NCBI GenBank assembly: GCA_002299895.1
Contig: DBOC01000008.1
Location: 62,001-126,000 of the forward strand
Reading direction: 5' to 3'
Length of the DNA: 64,000 nucleotides
Source of the DNA: Sphingomonadales bacterium UBA656
Lineage (GTDB): Bacteria; Pseudomonadota; Alphaproteobacteria; Sphingomonadales; Sphingomonadaceae
Of the stretch, positions 1-8,669 are shown piece after piece. The notes under the pieces are model-generated. The model worked only from the letters and a program-made list of their open reading frames with translations. It did no database searches and was not told where the DNA came from. A program made the translations under genes and the position numbers. Positions within the stretch are counted from its first letter, which is position 1, and every line of letters begins with the position of its first letter.

Positions 1-310
1 ATTCTGCAGGCTGCCAACGCGATATCAGCAACAATGGGACGCCGCTCTCCTGTGAACGGTTCCATGCGTTGAAAAGTGTCTCGTCAGAACACGCCTCGGC
101 TTCATCGATGACCGTACCATTCTGTCCCGAAAAATAGCGCGCCAGCAGTGATTTTCCAGAGCGCGCTGGTCCGGTGAGAATGGCGCAACGCTTCGCCCAG
201 CCCGTCGCGCTGGACAGTCCGGCAAATGCCGCAGCGTTCGATTCCGTAATGATGAGACTGGACGACGCGCCGCTGCGCAATTCGTCCAAGGGCAAGGCAA
301 TTTGGCGCAT
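1..310 (-). CDS. hdaA: HdaA-type DnaA regulator, partial (C-terminus off left edge)
   Basis: The first 103 codons are visible. Residues 47-54 form a Walker A motif (GPARSGKS) and residues 67-72 (VIDEAE) look like a Walker B. The short N-terminus (MRQIALPLD) is typical of Hda/HdaA, the DnaA-like AAA+ protein that works with the DNA-loaded sliding clamp to stimulate ATP hydrolysis by DnaA and so restrain re-initiation. ATG at 310 is used. The gene lies 16 nt after the stop of the DUF2066-like gene on the same strand, so the two are probably co-transcribed. The purM/hda neighbourhood is also known in other proteobacteria. A DnaA-domain paralogue of other function is the main alternative, since the rest of the AAA+ domain is not visible. 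Confidence 0.8.
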   Translation of the reverse strand, partial: MRQIALPLDELRSGASSSLIITESNAAAFAGLSSATGWAKRCAILTGPARSGKSLLARYFSGQNGTVIDEAEACSDETLFNAWNRSQESGVPLLLISRWQPAE

Positions 311-326
311 CGACAGGCTAAATGCG

Positions 327-1382
327 TTACGGCCGGGGTTGCGGTGCGGAAGGGGCCTGCCCCTCTGGCACAATAGATCTGACCACGTCATCGAGCGATG
401 GCCCTGCAGGACCTTGCAGAGGGGCACCGGTTTGATCCCCAGTAGCAGCGTCTTCGATTTCGCTCTCCAAATCCTCGCCATCGACAACTTCGGGTTCAAG
501 GACCAGCGATGCATCTGCGCGCAGGCGCTCTGAGTTCAAGGCCGATTGGAACAATTGATCCATCCGCAAGACGGCTTGGTCCATCATCGCAGGAATGCCA
601 GCTTCACTCGTCGTACGAAGCGTAAATGCACCCAAAAATCTGTTATCCGGACCATAACGCGCCGAAAAGCGCCCTATGACTGGACCGCCGGGCCATTGCC
701 GTTCAATCCGCGCGATCGGAATGATAACATCCGCCGCACCGAATTGGTCAAGGATGGTGCGCCACCAAATGCGGCTACGGCGCTCCGGTTGACCTGCATT
801 CAACAACAGCGACTCGCCGCCTGCCCCGCTGGGCCTGATATAATCGATGGTGCTGTCTGCGGTGCGAAATTTGGCCCAGCTGCGTTGCCATGATGTACGC
901 TGTTCAAATACTGTAGGGGCGCCTGCCGAATAAGTGACGGGCAAAAGCATCAAAGGCGCCGAACGCCTTGTTACGCCGCTGACGCCCAACAACTGACCGG
1001 CGCGCGCGCGGTCAAACAGGACGCCGAGCTTTGCAACATAACGGCGGGGGCCAATTTGCTCCTGTTCCACAACAATGGCGGCAGTGATGCCGTCCAATGT
1101 CGAATCGGACAGGCTAGCCCCTGTTTCATTATGGGTTTTGCGCCACAATGCGGCCCATGCGAGGCGCTGCGCCTGCTCCCAGCCCTTTTGCCGCGCGTCA
1201 AAGGCGTTATCGCCGACCACGTTGACCGAAACGCCGGTAACTTCAAAGTCGCCAGCGCTCGCAATCGGCGCAATACCGCGCTTTGGTCCCTCAATCTGCG
1301 CCACAACGATGCCGCCGCCGACCAGCGCCAAAGGCAAGCCAATTGCGGCGATGCGTAACCAATTTTTGCGCAAATTTGTCAT
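327..1382 (-). CDS. exported DUF2066-like protein of unknown function
   Basis: The protein has 351 residues from the ATG at 1382. An upstream ATG at 1403 is possible, but 1382 has an AAAGGTG-like ribosome site. Residues about 1-29 are a signal peptide or membrane anchor (basic start, then a hydrophobic run with GLPLALVGGG). The mature part has no catalytic motif that I recognise; the last 50 residues are acidic then proline-rich and probably disordered. The position between purM and hda matches the DUF2066 gene of gammaproteobacteria such as Pseudomonas, and that neighbourhood is the main reason for the family suggestion. The start codon lies 61 bp from the divergent purM start, so promoters may overlap. 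Function unknown. Confidence 0.6.
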   Translation of the reverse strand: MTNLRKNWLRIAAIGLPLALVGGGIVVAQIEGPKRGIAPIASAGDFEVTGVSVNVVGDNAFDARQKGWEQAQRLAWAALWRKTHNETGASLSDSTLDGITAAIVVEQEQIGPRRYVAKLGVLFDRARAGQLLGVSGVTRRSAPLMLLPVTYSAGAPTVFEQRTSWQRSWAKFRTADSTIDYIRPSGAGGESLLLNAGQPERRSRIWWRTILDQFGAADVIIPIARIERQWPGGPVIGRFSARYGPDNRFLGAFTLRTTSEAGIPAMMDQAVLRMDQLFQSALNSERLRADASLVLEPEVVDGEDLESEIEDAATGDQTGAPLQGPAGPSLDDVVRSIVPEGQAPSAPQPRP

Positions 1383-1443
1383 CTCGGCACCTTTAGGCGA
1401 CATAGACGTGGAATTCCAAGCTTGTTCTCGCTAACGGCGACAA

Positions 1444-2550
1444 ATGGACGCAAAAGATCAAAGCTCAGAATCCTACACCTACGCCAAGGCCGGTGTTTCC
1501 ATTGAAACCGGTAATGCCTTGGTGCGCGCCATTGCGCCACTGGCCAAAGCAACGCGTCGCGCAGGAGCCGACGCGGACCTTGGCGGATTTGGCGGGTTCT
1601 TCGATTTGAAAGCGGCAGGGTTTAATGACCCCTTACTGGTTGCTGCCAATGACGGCGTTGGAACCAAACTGAAACTGGCGATAGAATCCGGACGGCACGA
1701 AGGCGTCGGTATTGATCTAGTTGCAATGTGCGCAAACGACCTGATTGTGCAAGGCGCAGAGCCTTTGTTCTTCCTTGATTATTATGCAACTGGCAAACTC
1801 GACAATGCTATCGCAACGTCCGTTGTGGCCAGTATCGCAGAGGGTTGCAAACTAGCAGGCTGCGCACTGATAGGTGGCGAGACTGCTGAAATGCCGGGCA
1901 TGTATTCCGACGGTGATTATGACTTGGCTGGCTTTTGCGTTGGCGCCGTTGAGCGCGATCAAGTCCTAACCGCCGATAAGGTTGTCGCAGGCGATGTCAT
2001 CTTGGGACTCGCATCTTCCGGGGTCCACTCTAACGGCTTTTCCTTGGTGCGTAGGCTTGCCGCGGACAAAGGCTGGAAGCTTGATCGCCCCGCTCTGTTC
2101 GACCAGAATGTCATTCTGATAGACGCGCTGATGGCGCCCACACGGATATATGTGAGGTCCTTACTCCCGCTCGTGCGCACAGGCAAAATTCATGCAATGG
2201 CGCATATTACTGGCGGCGGCTTACTCGAAAATATCCCACGAATTTTGCCATCAGGGCTGCATGCCCATGTCAACGCAGACGCTTGGACGCAGCCGCGCCT
2301 GATGGCTTTCTTGCAGGCGCAGGGTAATATTGAGCCTGAAGAAATGGCGCGCACATTTAACTGTGGTGTCGGCATGGCTGTCGTGGTTGCGCAGTCCGAT
2401 GTAGCAGATATAACCGCTTCGCTTGAGGCCGCTGGCGAGACTGTGTTCAACATCGGCCACATTGCCGATGGAGATAAAGGTTGCACCGTGACGGGTTCTG
2501 TCGAAACATGGAGCGCGCAATCTGATTGGACTGCGACTTATGTCGGCTAA
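1444..2550 (+). CDS. purM: phosphoribosylformylglycinamidine cyclo-ligase (AIR synthetase)
   Basis: PurM closes the imidazole ring of FGAM with ATP to give AIR in purine synthesis. The 368-residue protein has the usual family length. Visible family motifs are SYTYAKAGVSIETG near residue 10, NDGVGTKLKLA near 70, MCANDL near 95 and GGETAEMPGMYSDGDYDLAGF near 145, which form the ATP/substrate site of the PurM fold. It is divergent from the DUF2066-like gene and followed by purN after 135 bp that hold a REP-like element. Nothing unusual is seen in the protein. Confidence 0.95.
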   Translation: MDAKDQSSESYTYAKAGVSIETGNALVRAIAPLAKATRRAGADADLGGFGGFFDLKAAGFNDPLLVAANDGVGTKLKLAIESGRHEGVGIDLVAMCANDLIVQGAEPLFFLDYYATGKLDNAIATSVVASIAEGCKLAGCALIGGETAEMPGMYSDGDYDLAGFCVGAVERDQVLTADKVVAGDVILGLASSGVHSNGFSLVRRLAADKGWKLDRPALFDQNVILIDALMAPTRIYVRSLLPLVRTGKIHAMAHITGGGLLENIPRILPSGLHAHVNADAWTQPRLMAFLQAQGNIEPEEMARTFNCGVGMAVVVAQSDVADITASLEAAGETVFNIGHIADGDKGCTVTGSVETWSAQSDWTATYVG

Positions 2551-2558
2551 AAACCGCA

Positions 2559-2671
2559 CCGTCACCCTGAACTGGTTTCAGGGTCTATCTTTAAAAATGG
2601 CTCCGGTTGATTTGGCACTATGGATACTGGAACGTCAGTCACCAGAGGTGCAACAAGTTCAGCATGACAGT
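2559..2671. repeat. REP-like palindromic doublet between purM and purN
   Basis: The left end is an imperfect palindrome: ACCCTGAA at 2564-2571, a 5-nt loop, and TTCAGGGT at 2577-2584. The right end, read on the minus strand from 2671, gives TGTCATGCTGAACTTGTT, an imperfect inverted copy of the left end CGTCACCCTGAACTGGTT. The pair encloses about 75 bp with no ORF. A second copy of the left palindrome lies at 19156-19181 with 24 of 26 bases identical. This suggests a dispersed REP/BIME-like family. It may act as a transcript-processing or attenuation site between the two pur genes. Confidence 0.65.
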
Positions 2672-2685
2672 ATTTTGGTAATGGC

Positions 2686-3633
2686 ATGAAAGCCAAAGTC
2701 GCTGTCCTCATTTCAGGCGCGGGCACCAATATGGCGGCCATATTGTTCGCCTCGAAACTGCCAAACTGTCCGTATGAAATTGTTTTGGTGGCCAGCAACA
2801 ATCCCGACGCAGCAGGGCTAAAAATCGCGGCGGCAGAAGGCATCCCGACCTTTGCAGCGTCGCATATCGGCCTTGACCGTACCGCACATGACGCGGTTAT
2901 GCATGACGCAATCGTCGGCGCAGGTACCAATTATGTCGCTTTGGCTGGATATATGCGGATATTGTCCACGGAATTTGTGGCAAAATGGGATGGGCGCATG
3001 CTCAATATCCATCCGTCTTTGCTGCCAAAGTATAAGGGTCTGCACACCCATCAAAGAGCTATTGACGCCAAAGATGCAGTCGCGGGAACCAGTGTGCATT
3101 TGGTAACGGCGGAACTGGACGACGGCCCCGTGCTCGGCCAAATCGAAGTGGCAATTTTGCCAGACGATACGGCGGACACGCTTTCGGACCGCGTAAAAAT
3201 GGCGGAATATCAATTATACCCCAAGACGCTGGCTGATTTTGTCACGCGCGAGACCGACCCGGAATATCTGACGGCACAGGTGCGTAACCTCGCCCTCACC
3301 CAGCCCGAGGCTGACGAAAAATTATCACATGGCATGGCATGCTTCGGCATCGTTGGTGGCAAGAAATTCGCTTATGTGTCTGTCGATCACCACAATGACG
3401 GCAAAACCGCATTACTGGTCAAAATCAGCGGCGCGGAGGAACAGGCAATGCTGATTGATAGTGATGCCGACCACTATTACCGCCCCGCTTATTTCGGCGA
3501 TGGTTGGATTGGCATCAGGTTGGACCTCGGCGACACCGACTGGAACCATATTGGCGACTGGATCGCCAAAAGCTGGCGCGCAGTGGCACCGAGGAAGCTG
3601 ACCAAATTGATGGATGTGGCTGGAGAGTTTTAA
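2686..3633 (+). CDS. purN: PurN (GAR formyltransferase) fused to a C-terminal YjbR/MmcQ domain
   Basis: Residues 1 to about 200 are phosphoribosylglycinamide formyltransferase, which moves a formyl group from 10-formyl-THF to GAR. The glycine-rich start (SGAGTN, 10-15), the catalytic region MLNIHPSLLPKYKGLHTHQ (N107, H109) and the DDGPVLG segment with catalytic Asp at 145-146 are intact. Classical PurN is about 210 residues; this protein has 315. Residues about 214-306 match the YjbR/MmcQ (DUF419) fold: the family signature of a YRP-Y-x-GWIGIRLD strand, the DW turn and the WRAVAPRKL end is clear. The function of YjbR domains is not well defined; they have a DNA-binding-like CyaY-type fold. 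The reading frame is continuous, so this is a true fusion and not an assembly artefact at this level. Confidence 0.9.
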   Translation: MKAKVAVLISGAGTNMAAILFASKLPNCPYEIVLVASNNPDAAGLKIAAAEGIPTFAASHIGLDRTAHDAVMHDAIVGAGTNYVALAGYMRILSTEFVAKWDGRMLNIHPSLLPKYKGLHTHQRAIDAKDAVAGTSVHLVTAELDDGPVLGQIEVAILPDDTADTLSDRVKMAEYQLYPKTLADFVTRETDPEYLTAQVRNLALTQPEADEKLSHGMACFGIVGGKKFAYVSVDHHNDGKTALLVKISGAEEQAMLIDSDADHYYRPAYFGDGWIGIRLDLGDTDWNHIGDWIAKSWRAVAPRKLTKLMDVAGEF

Positions 3634-3760
3634 GCCGATTTGCGGCCGAGAAATTTCGGAATTGGTGCGTTCTTAGGTAACAAACCTATCCCATCTTTGA
3701 CCGACGCCCGACTTCCCTGATCACATCAGGAAAGCCGGAACATCAAATATTTAGGTTGGC

Positions 3761-4183
3761 TTAGCCAACAATCTCTTCAGGTTTGAAGAAATAAGCGATT
3801 TCGATGGCAGCGTTTTCGTCACTGTCCGAGCCATGCACGGTGTTGGCTTCGATGCTTTCGGCCAATTCCTTACGAATGGTGCCGGGTTCGGCATTTTCTG
3901 GGTTGGTCGCGCCCATGATGTCGCGGTTGCGCTGCATAGCATTTTCGCCTTCAAGCACTTGAACCACTACGGGGCCGCTGATCATGAATTCAACAAGCTC
4001 GCCGAAAAATGGGCGCTCTTTGTGCACGGCATAAAAGCCTTCGGCCTGTTCACGCGACATATGAATGCGCTTTGATGCAACAACGCGCAGGCCAGCGTCT
4101 TCAAGCATCTTGGTTACCGCGCCCGTCAGGTTGCGACGTGTTGCGTCAGGCTTAATGATCGAGAATGTGCGCGTAGCCGCCAT
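3761..4183 (-). CDS. ndk: nucleoside diphosphate kinase
   Basis: Ndk transfers the gamma-phosphate of ATP to nucleoside diphosphates through a phosphohistidine. From ATG 4183 the protein has 140 residues, the normal length. The phosphorylated histidine is H117 in NTVHGSDS, and the N-terminal TFSIIKPDA strand is canonical. ATG 4183 is chosen over an upstream start at 4249 because it has a GGAG site 7 nt upstream and begins at the family start. It lies 69 bp downstream of holC on the same strand and converges on purN. Confidence 0.96.
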   Translation of the reverse strand: MAATRTFSIIKPDATRRNLTGAVTKMLEDAGLRVVASKRIHMSREQAEGFYAVHKERPFFGELVEFMISGPVVVQVLEGENAMQRNRDIMGATNPENAEPGTIRKELAESIEANTVHGSDSDENAAIEIAYFFKPEEIVG

Positions 4184-4252
4184 GAGATACTCCAAATATA
4201 AAGGGGATGAATTTGCCGCGCGTCTAACGATGCCCGCCCTTTTTGGCAAGCT

Positions 4253-4684
4253 TTATGGGCCTTGCACCCATTTGCCGCCGTCCTGTTTCCAGTAACGCCG
4301 TTCCACGCCCTCACTTAAGTTTCGCCATGCCGCGCGCGCGTTGTCCGTGTGGCTCGGCGGAAAGAGGTAAAAAATGCGGTCAAAGTCCTTTTCAATGGGA
4401 CGCCAATTCCCATCGGCAATGACCACAAAGCGCGCTGCATTGAGGGCTTCGACATTATTAGACAGCAATATGGGTTGAAGGGCATCCTCTCCCTCCCCCG
4501 CCATGCTGTGCGCCAAAAAACTGTCCGCCTTTGCCGTCCAAAGCGCGGAAGATATAGCGTCCAATTGTGCCCTGTCGTCACTGACAATCAATAACCGTCC
4601 GTGATCGTCCAACACACGCTGAGCGATGACCGGAAGTATTTTTTCAGCAGGATCACGGGTAAGTTGATAAAAATCGACCTGCAT
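4253..4684 (-). CDS. holC: DNA polymerase III chi subunit
   Basis: The 143-residue protein starts MQVDFYQLTRDP and has the HolC core, including a LLIVSDD strand, the ALW motif near residue 48, a NWRPIEKDFDRIFYLFP segment and a C-terminal ERRYWKQDGGKW helix. Chi links the clamp-loader complex to single-stranded DNA-binding protein. It follows pepA by 12 nt on the same strand, the pepA-holC order known from many proteobacteria, and ndk follows. Confidence 0.9.
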   Translation of the reverse strand: MQVDFYQLTRDPAEKILPVIAQRVLDDHGRLLIVSDDRAQLDAISSALWTAKADSFLAHSMAGEGEDALQPILLSNNVEALNAARFVVIADGNWRPIEKDFDRIFYLFPPSHTDNARAAWRNLSEGVERRYWKQDGGKWVQGP

Positions 4685-4696
4685 GATGCCGCTACA

Positions 4697-6154
4697 TCAG
4701 CCTTCAAAATTATCGGCGACGAAACGGTCAAGCAAACGCACGCCAAATCCCGTTGCGCCTTTGTCCCAAACGGGCCCAGCTTTGTCGGCCCACACCGTGC
4801 CGGCAATATCAAGATGTGCCCATTTCACGCCGTCTTTGATAAAGCGGCCCAAAAATTGTGCTGCGGTAATGGAACCTGCGCCTTTCCCGCCGATATTCTT
4901 CATATCGGCAATCGGGCTGTCGATCATCTTGTCATACGCCTTCGACAAGGGGAAACGCCACAACGGGTCGCCTGATGCCTTACCCGCCGCGGTAAGCTTA
5001 TCGGCAAGTTCATCACTGTTTGAGAATAATCCTGCATATTCACTCCCAAGCGAGACAATGATCGCGCCCGTTAGCGTCGCCAAATCGACAACATATTCTG
5101 GGTTATACTTTTCCTGCACCCAATGCAGCGCGTCACACAGTACGAGACGGCCTTCGGCGTCGGTGTTCAGCACTTCGATTGTTTGCCCTGACATCGACGT
5201 CACGATATCACCGGGACGCTGCGCATTACCGTCGGGCATGTTCTCCACAAGGCCGCATACGCCGACAACATACGCCTTGGCCTTGCGTCCCGCCAATGCC
5301 TTCATGGCACCAGCCACCGCGCCAGCGCCGCCCATATCCCATTTCATATCTTCCATGCCTGCCGCTGGCTTAATGGAAATGCCACCAGTGTCGAACGTCA
5401 CACCTTTGCCGACCAAAGCGACAGGCCGTTCTTGGGCGCCGCCAGTGCCGTCCCACTTCATCACCAACAGACGTGCGGGGCGACGTGAACCTTGCGCTAC
5501 GCCCAACAAGGCCCCCATACCAAGCGCGGCCATATCCTTATCATCCAGCACTCTGATTTCGACGCCCAGCTCTTTTAAATGCTGGCAACGCGCAACGAAG
5601 CTCTCCGGATAAATGATGTTTGCAGGTTCAGTGACCAATTCCTTCGTCAGGGCAACGCCTTCTGCTACCGCATGATAATTTGTCCAATGCACGTTTGCCT
5701 CAGCAGGCCCCGCAACAACGGTTAACGACTCCACGGTTGGCTTTGACGTTTCGGGCAGTTTGGTGCGATATTTATCCATCCGCCAGTTGCGCAACGTTGC
5801 GCCATACGCGACCTCTGCCGCATGCTGCGCCGTCAAATTAGCCCCATGAATGGCGATGTGTTTTGCGCCGGATGTCTGGACCTTGGCAATAATGTCTCCT
5901 CCTGCCTTCTGGTAATCAGCCGCTTCACCTTCTGCCACGCCTAGCAGCATGATACGCACCAATTTGCCGCCTTGTTCGTTGATCAAAAGGAAGTTTTGCC
6001 CGGCAGCACCCTCAAACCGCGCCAGCTTTGCGGTCGCGTGAATGAAGTCTTTGTTTTCCAAAGGAAATTTGAATTCAGCAAAGCTGCTTTTGGTAACTAT
6101 AAATGCAAGCACGTCGGCATCTTGGGGGTGCGCATCTGTGAAATTAATCTTCAT
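4697..6154 (-). CDS. pepA: leucyl aminopeptidase (M17 family)
   Basis: This cytosolic two-metal aminopeptidase has 485 residues, within the family range. The active-site segment GKGVTFDTGGISIKP lies near residue 250 with metal-binding Lys and Asp, and the M17 signature NTDAEGRLVL lies near residues 331-340. The N-terminal domain (about 1-165) is the variable M17 domain, which in E. coli PepA also binds DNA. It is divergent from lptD with 117 bp between annotated ends, and begins the pepA-holC-ndk unit. Confidence 0.95.
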   Translation of the reverse strand: MKINFTDAHPQDADVLAFIVTKSSFAEFKFPLENKDFIHATAKLARFEGAAGQNFLLINEQGGKLVRIMLLGVAEGEAADYQKAGGDIIAKVQTSGAKHIAIHGANLTAQHAAEVAYGATLRNWRMDKYRTKLPETSKPTVESLTVVAGPAEANVHWTNYHAVAEGVALTKELVTEPANIIYPESFVARCQHLKELGVEIRVLDDKDMAALGMGALLGVAQGSRRPARLLVMKWDGTGGAQERPVALVGKGVTFDTGGISIKPAAGMEDMKWDMGGAGAVAGAMKALAGRKAKAYVVGVCGLVENMPDGNAQRPGDIVTSMSGQTIEVLNTDAEGRLVLCDALHWVQEKYNPEYVVDLATLTGAIIVSLGSEYAGLFSNSDELADKLTAAGKASGDPLWRFPLSKAYDKMIDSPIADMKNIGGKGAGSITAAQFLGRFIKDGVKWAHLDIAGTVWADKAGPVWDKGATGFGVRLLDRFVADNFEG

Positions 6155-6271
6155 GGAGGTAAACAGCCTTTCCGCTGGGTGTCATGTTTGACGATGCTAT
6201 AGGCCTATTATCCGTTCCAATTAAAGCAAAAGATGCCGTGAATATGCCCGCGTCGCAACGCAAATAATGCC

Positions 6272-8563
6272 ATGCATGGCAACATGGGTGGACCCACGAC
6301 CATAGCAACGATAAAGGGCGTATCGGTTTTTATGATTATTCCCGCCTCCCGGCCCGCCCTTTCGCGTGTAATGCTTATGCCGATATTGCTCGGATGCGGT
6401 TCGTTGCCGACCATTGCAATCGCCCAAAGCGATATATCTTCCAAAGCAACGCAGCAGAACAGCGATCAAATCGGGTTTTCGGCGGCGGTTGTTGAATATG
6501 ATTCGAATACGGAAGTCGTAACGGCAAAAGGCGACGTCATTGCAAATCGCGACGGATATTCTGTACGCGCTGATAAAATTATATGGAACCGCTTAACTGG
6601 CCAAGTTGTAGCCGAAGGCAATATACGGTCGGTCGGACCAGAAGGCGAAGTAGCTTATGCCGACACAGTCGAGCTTACCGACACCCTGAAAGACGGCGTC
6701 ATCAACAATATGCTTGTGGTGCTGGCAGACGAAAGTCGCTTAGCCGCCAATCGCGGCACACGCAAAAATGGTGTCTACACGCTGAACTATGCTGCTTACA
6801 CCGCATGCAAGGTCGAAACCGCCGATGGCTGTCCAAAAAATCCAAGCTGGGAAGTAAAAGCCGTTAAAGTTGTTTATGACCCGGCCAAGAAGCGAGTTGA
6901 TTACGAGGGCGCGCGCATTGAGCTCTTTGGATTGCCGGTTGTGCCGTTGCCATTATTATCGCACCCTGTGGGCACAAAGGCCGCCAGCGGCTTTTTGGTC
7001 CCCAGCATCGGTTTTTCGCGCAACAACGGCATTGAGCTCGAGCAATCTTATTATTGGCGCATTACCCAAAGTCGGGATTTAACCGGATCAGTCACTGCAT
7101 TTTCCGGTGCAGCACCTTTGGGTCGCGTGAATTTTAGGTCATTGGGGAAATATGGTGCGATCGATCTGGGAGCATATGGCACATATAGCGACCGCATCAG
7201 CACAAGTGACATTACAACCTCCGTTGGATCAAATGTCTTTCGGGGATATCTGGAGGGCGCTAGTCGTTTTCAATTCGACCCATATTGGTCATTTTCAGCA
7301 TCCGGTCGCTATGCATCCGACCGGACATTCCTTAGGCGCTACGACATAAGCCGCGACGACCGGCTGCGTTCGACGTTTTCGGTCGAGCGCATCGGCGGCA
7401 AAAGCTATTTTTCATTGGCTGGCTGGGCTGTGCAGACTTTGCGTACAGGAGACCCGCAAGGGCTCGCGCCCATGGCGCTGCCCGAGTTAGATTACCGCTT
7501 GCGCATGGATACTCCGTTGGTTGGTGGAACTGTTCAGCTTCAAGCTAACAGCCTCGCCATCGCCCGTTCGGAGGGACAAGATACGCAACGGGCATTTGCT
7601 TCGGCAAAATGGGACCGGCGGACCATTAATGGTCTGGGTCAAGAAATGACTTTTACCATGCTTGCGCGCGGCGATGTCTACAATAGTGCAGACAATGCAA
7701 GCACGCTTACCGCCATTTACCGCGGTGAAACTGGCTGGCAAACGCGCAGCATATTTGCAGCATCCGCAGATATCAAATGGCCGTTTGTAGGACAGACCTT
7801 TGGTGGTACGCAAATTTTGACGCCGCGCGTTCAGGTGGTGGCAGCGCCAGCCATAGGCAATCTAAATATTCCAAATGAAGATTCGCGAGCTGTCGATCTT
7901 GAGGATAGCAATATCTTTGCGCTAAACCGGTTTCCAGGCTATGACCGGTTCGAAGACGATTACCGCATAACCTATGGCTTCGACTGGGCCTTACGGAAGT
8001 CGAATTTTACAGCCGATGTCAATTTGGGGCAAAGCTATCGCCTGTCGAAACGCGCCTCGATCTTCCCGGATGGAACTGGACTGTCAGACGAAGCATCAGA
8101 CATAGTCGGTCGTTCAGAATTTCGTTTTAAAAACATCGTAAAGCTAACGCATCGCTTCCGGCTCGATAAAGACAGTTTGGCCATTCGTCGCAACGAGATT
8201 GACGCTACCATCGGCTCGCGCGGAACTTATCTGCAGGCGGGCTATCTTAAGTTGAACCGCAACATTGGCCCCACTTTAGAAGACTTGAAGGATCGCGAAG
8301 AAATTCGGCTCGCGGGTCGTGTCCGTGTGGCGCGCTACTGGTCGGTTTTTGGGTCGACCATTCTTGACCTTACCGATACCAAAGAAGACCCCACGATCCT
8401 GTCGGACGGGTTCGATCCAATTCGGCACAGGCTTGGCGTCTCCTATGATGACGATTGCTTATCATTAAGCCTAACGTGGCGACGCGATTATCAGCCTGTT
8501 GGTGATTCTCAACGCGGCAATAGCTTCTTGTTCCGTCTGGCGTTTCGCAATCTGGGTGTGTAA
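6272..8563 (+). CDS. lptD: LPS-assembly outer-membrane protein LptD
   Basis: LptD is the outer-membrane beta-barrel that receives LPS from the periplasmic Lpt bridge and, with LptE, inserts it in the outer leaflet. After a signal peptide (hydrophobic run ending TIAIAQS), an LptA/OstA-like beta-jellyroll covers roughly residues 60-170, with the pattern TAKGDVIANRDGYSVRADKI. The rest is a barrel ending in RLAFRNLGV. Cysteines near the end of the jellyroll (YTACKVETADGC) and near the C-terminus (DDDCLSLSL) fit the disulfides of the family. The start is uncertain: ATG 6272, 6284 or 6332 are in frame, and 6332 places the signal peptide most normally. surA follows after 106 bp. Confidence 0.92.
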   Translation: MHGNMGGPTTIATIKGVSVFMIIPASRPALSRVMLMPILLGCGSLPTIAIAQSDISSKATQQNSDQIGFSAAVVEYDSNTEVVTAKGDVIANRDGYSVRADKIIWNRLTGQVVAEGNIRSVGPEGEVAYADTVELTDTLKDGVINNMLVVLADESRLAANRGTRKNGVYTLNYAAYTACKVETADGCPKNPSWEVKAVKVVYDPAKKRVDYEGARIELFGLPVVPLPLLSHPVGTKAASGFLVPSIGFSRNNGIELEQSYYWRITQSRDLTGSVTAFSGAAPLGRVNFRSLGKYGAIDLGAYGTYSDRISTSDITTSVGSNVFRGYLEGASRFQFDPYWSFSASGRYASDRTFLRRYDISRDDRLRSTFSVERIGGKSYFSLAGWAVQTLRTGDPQGLAPMALPELDYRLRMDTPLVGGTVQLQANSLAIARSEGQDTQRAFASAKWDRRTINGLGQEMTFTMLARGDVYNSADNASTLTAIYRGETGWQTRSIFAASADIKWPFVGQTFGGTQILTPRVQVVAAPAIGNLNIPNEDSRAVDLEDSNIFALNRFPGYDRFEDDYRITYGFDWALRKSNFTADVNLGQSYRLSKRASIFPDGTGLSDEASDIVGRSEFRFKNIVKLTHRFRLDKDSLAIRRNEIDATIGSRGTYLQAGYLKLNRNIGPTLEDLKDREEIRLAGRVRVARYWSVFGSTILDLTDTKEDPTILSDGFDPIRHRLGVSYDDDCLSLSLTWRRDYQPVGDSQRGNSFLFRLAFRNLGV

Positions 8564-8669
8564 GGCGACATTCATTAATATTCAGACGGGTTTGTGGCCA
8601 CTCATCTGCGGTTCAGCAAGCATTGGCTACCTAGCCGTCCGAAAATGATACTGTATTGGATCAATATAA

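Noticed and set aside
4683..5612. 309-codon plus-strand ORF opposite pepA
   Set aside because: Antisense to an intact pepA; low-complexity Ser/Pro/Ala composition.
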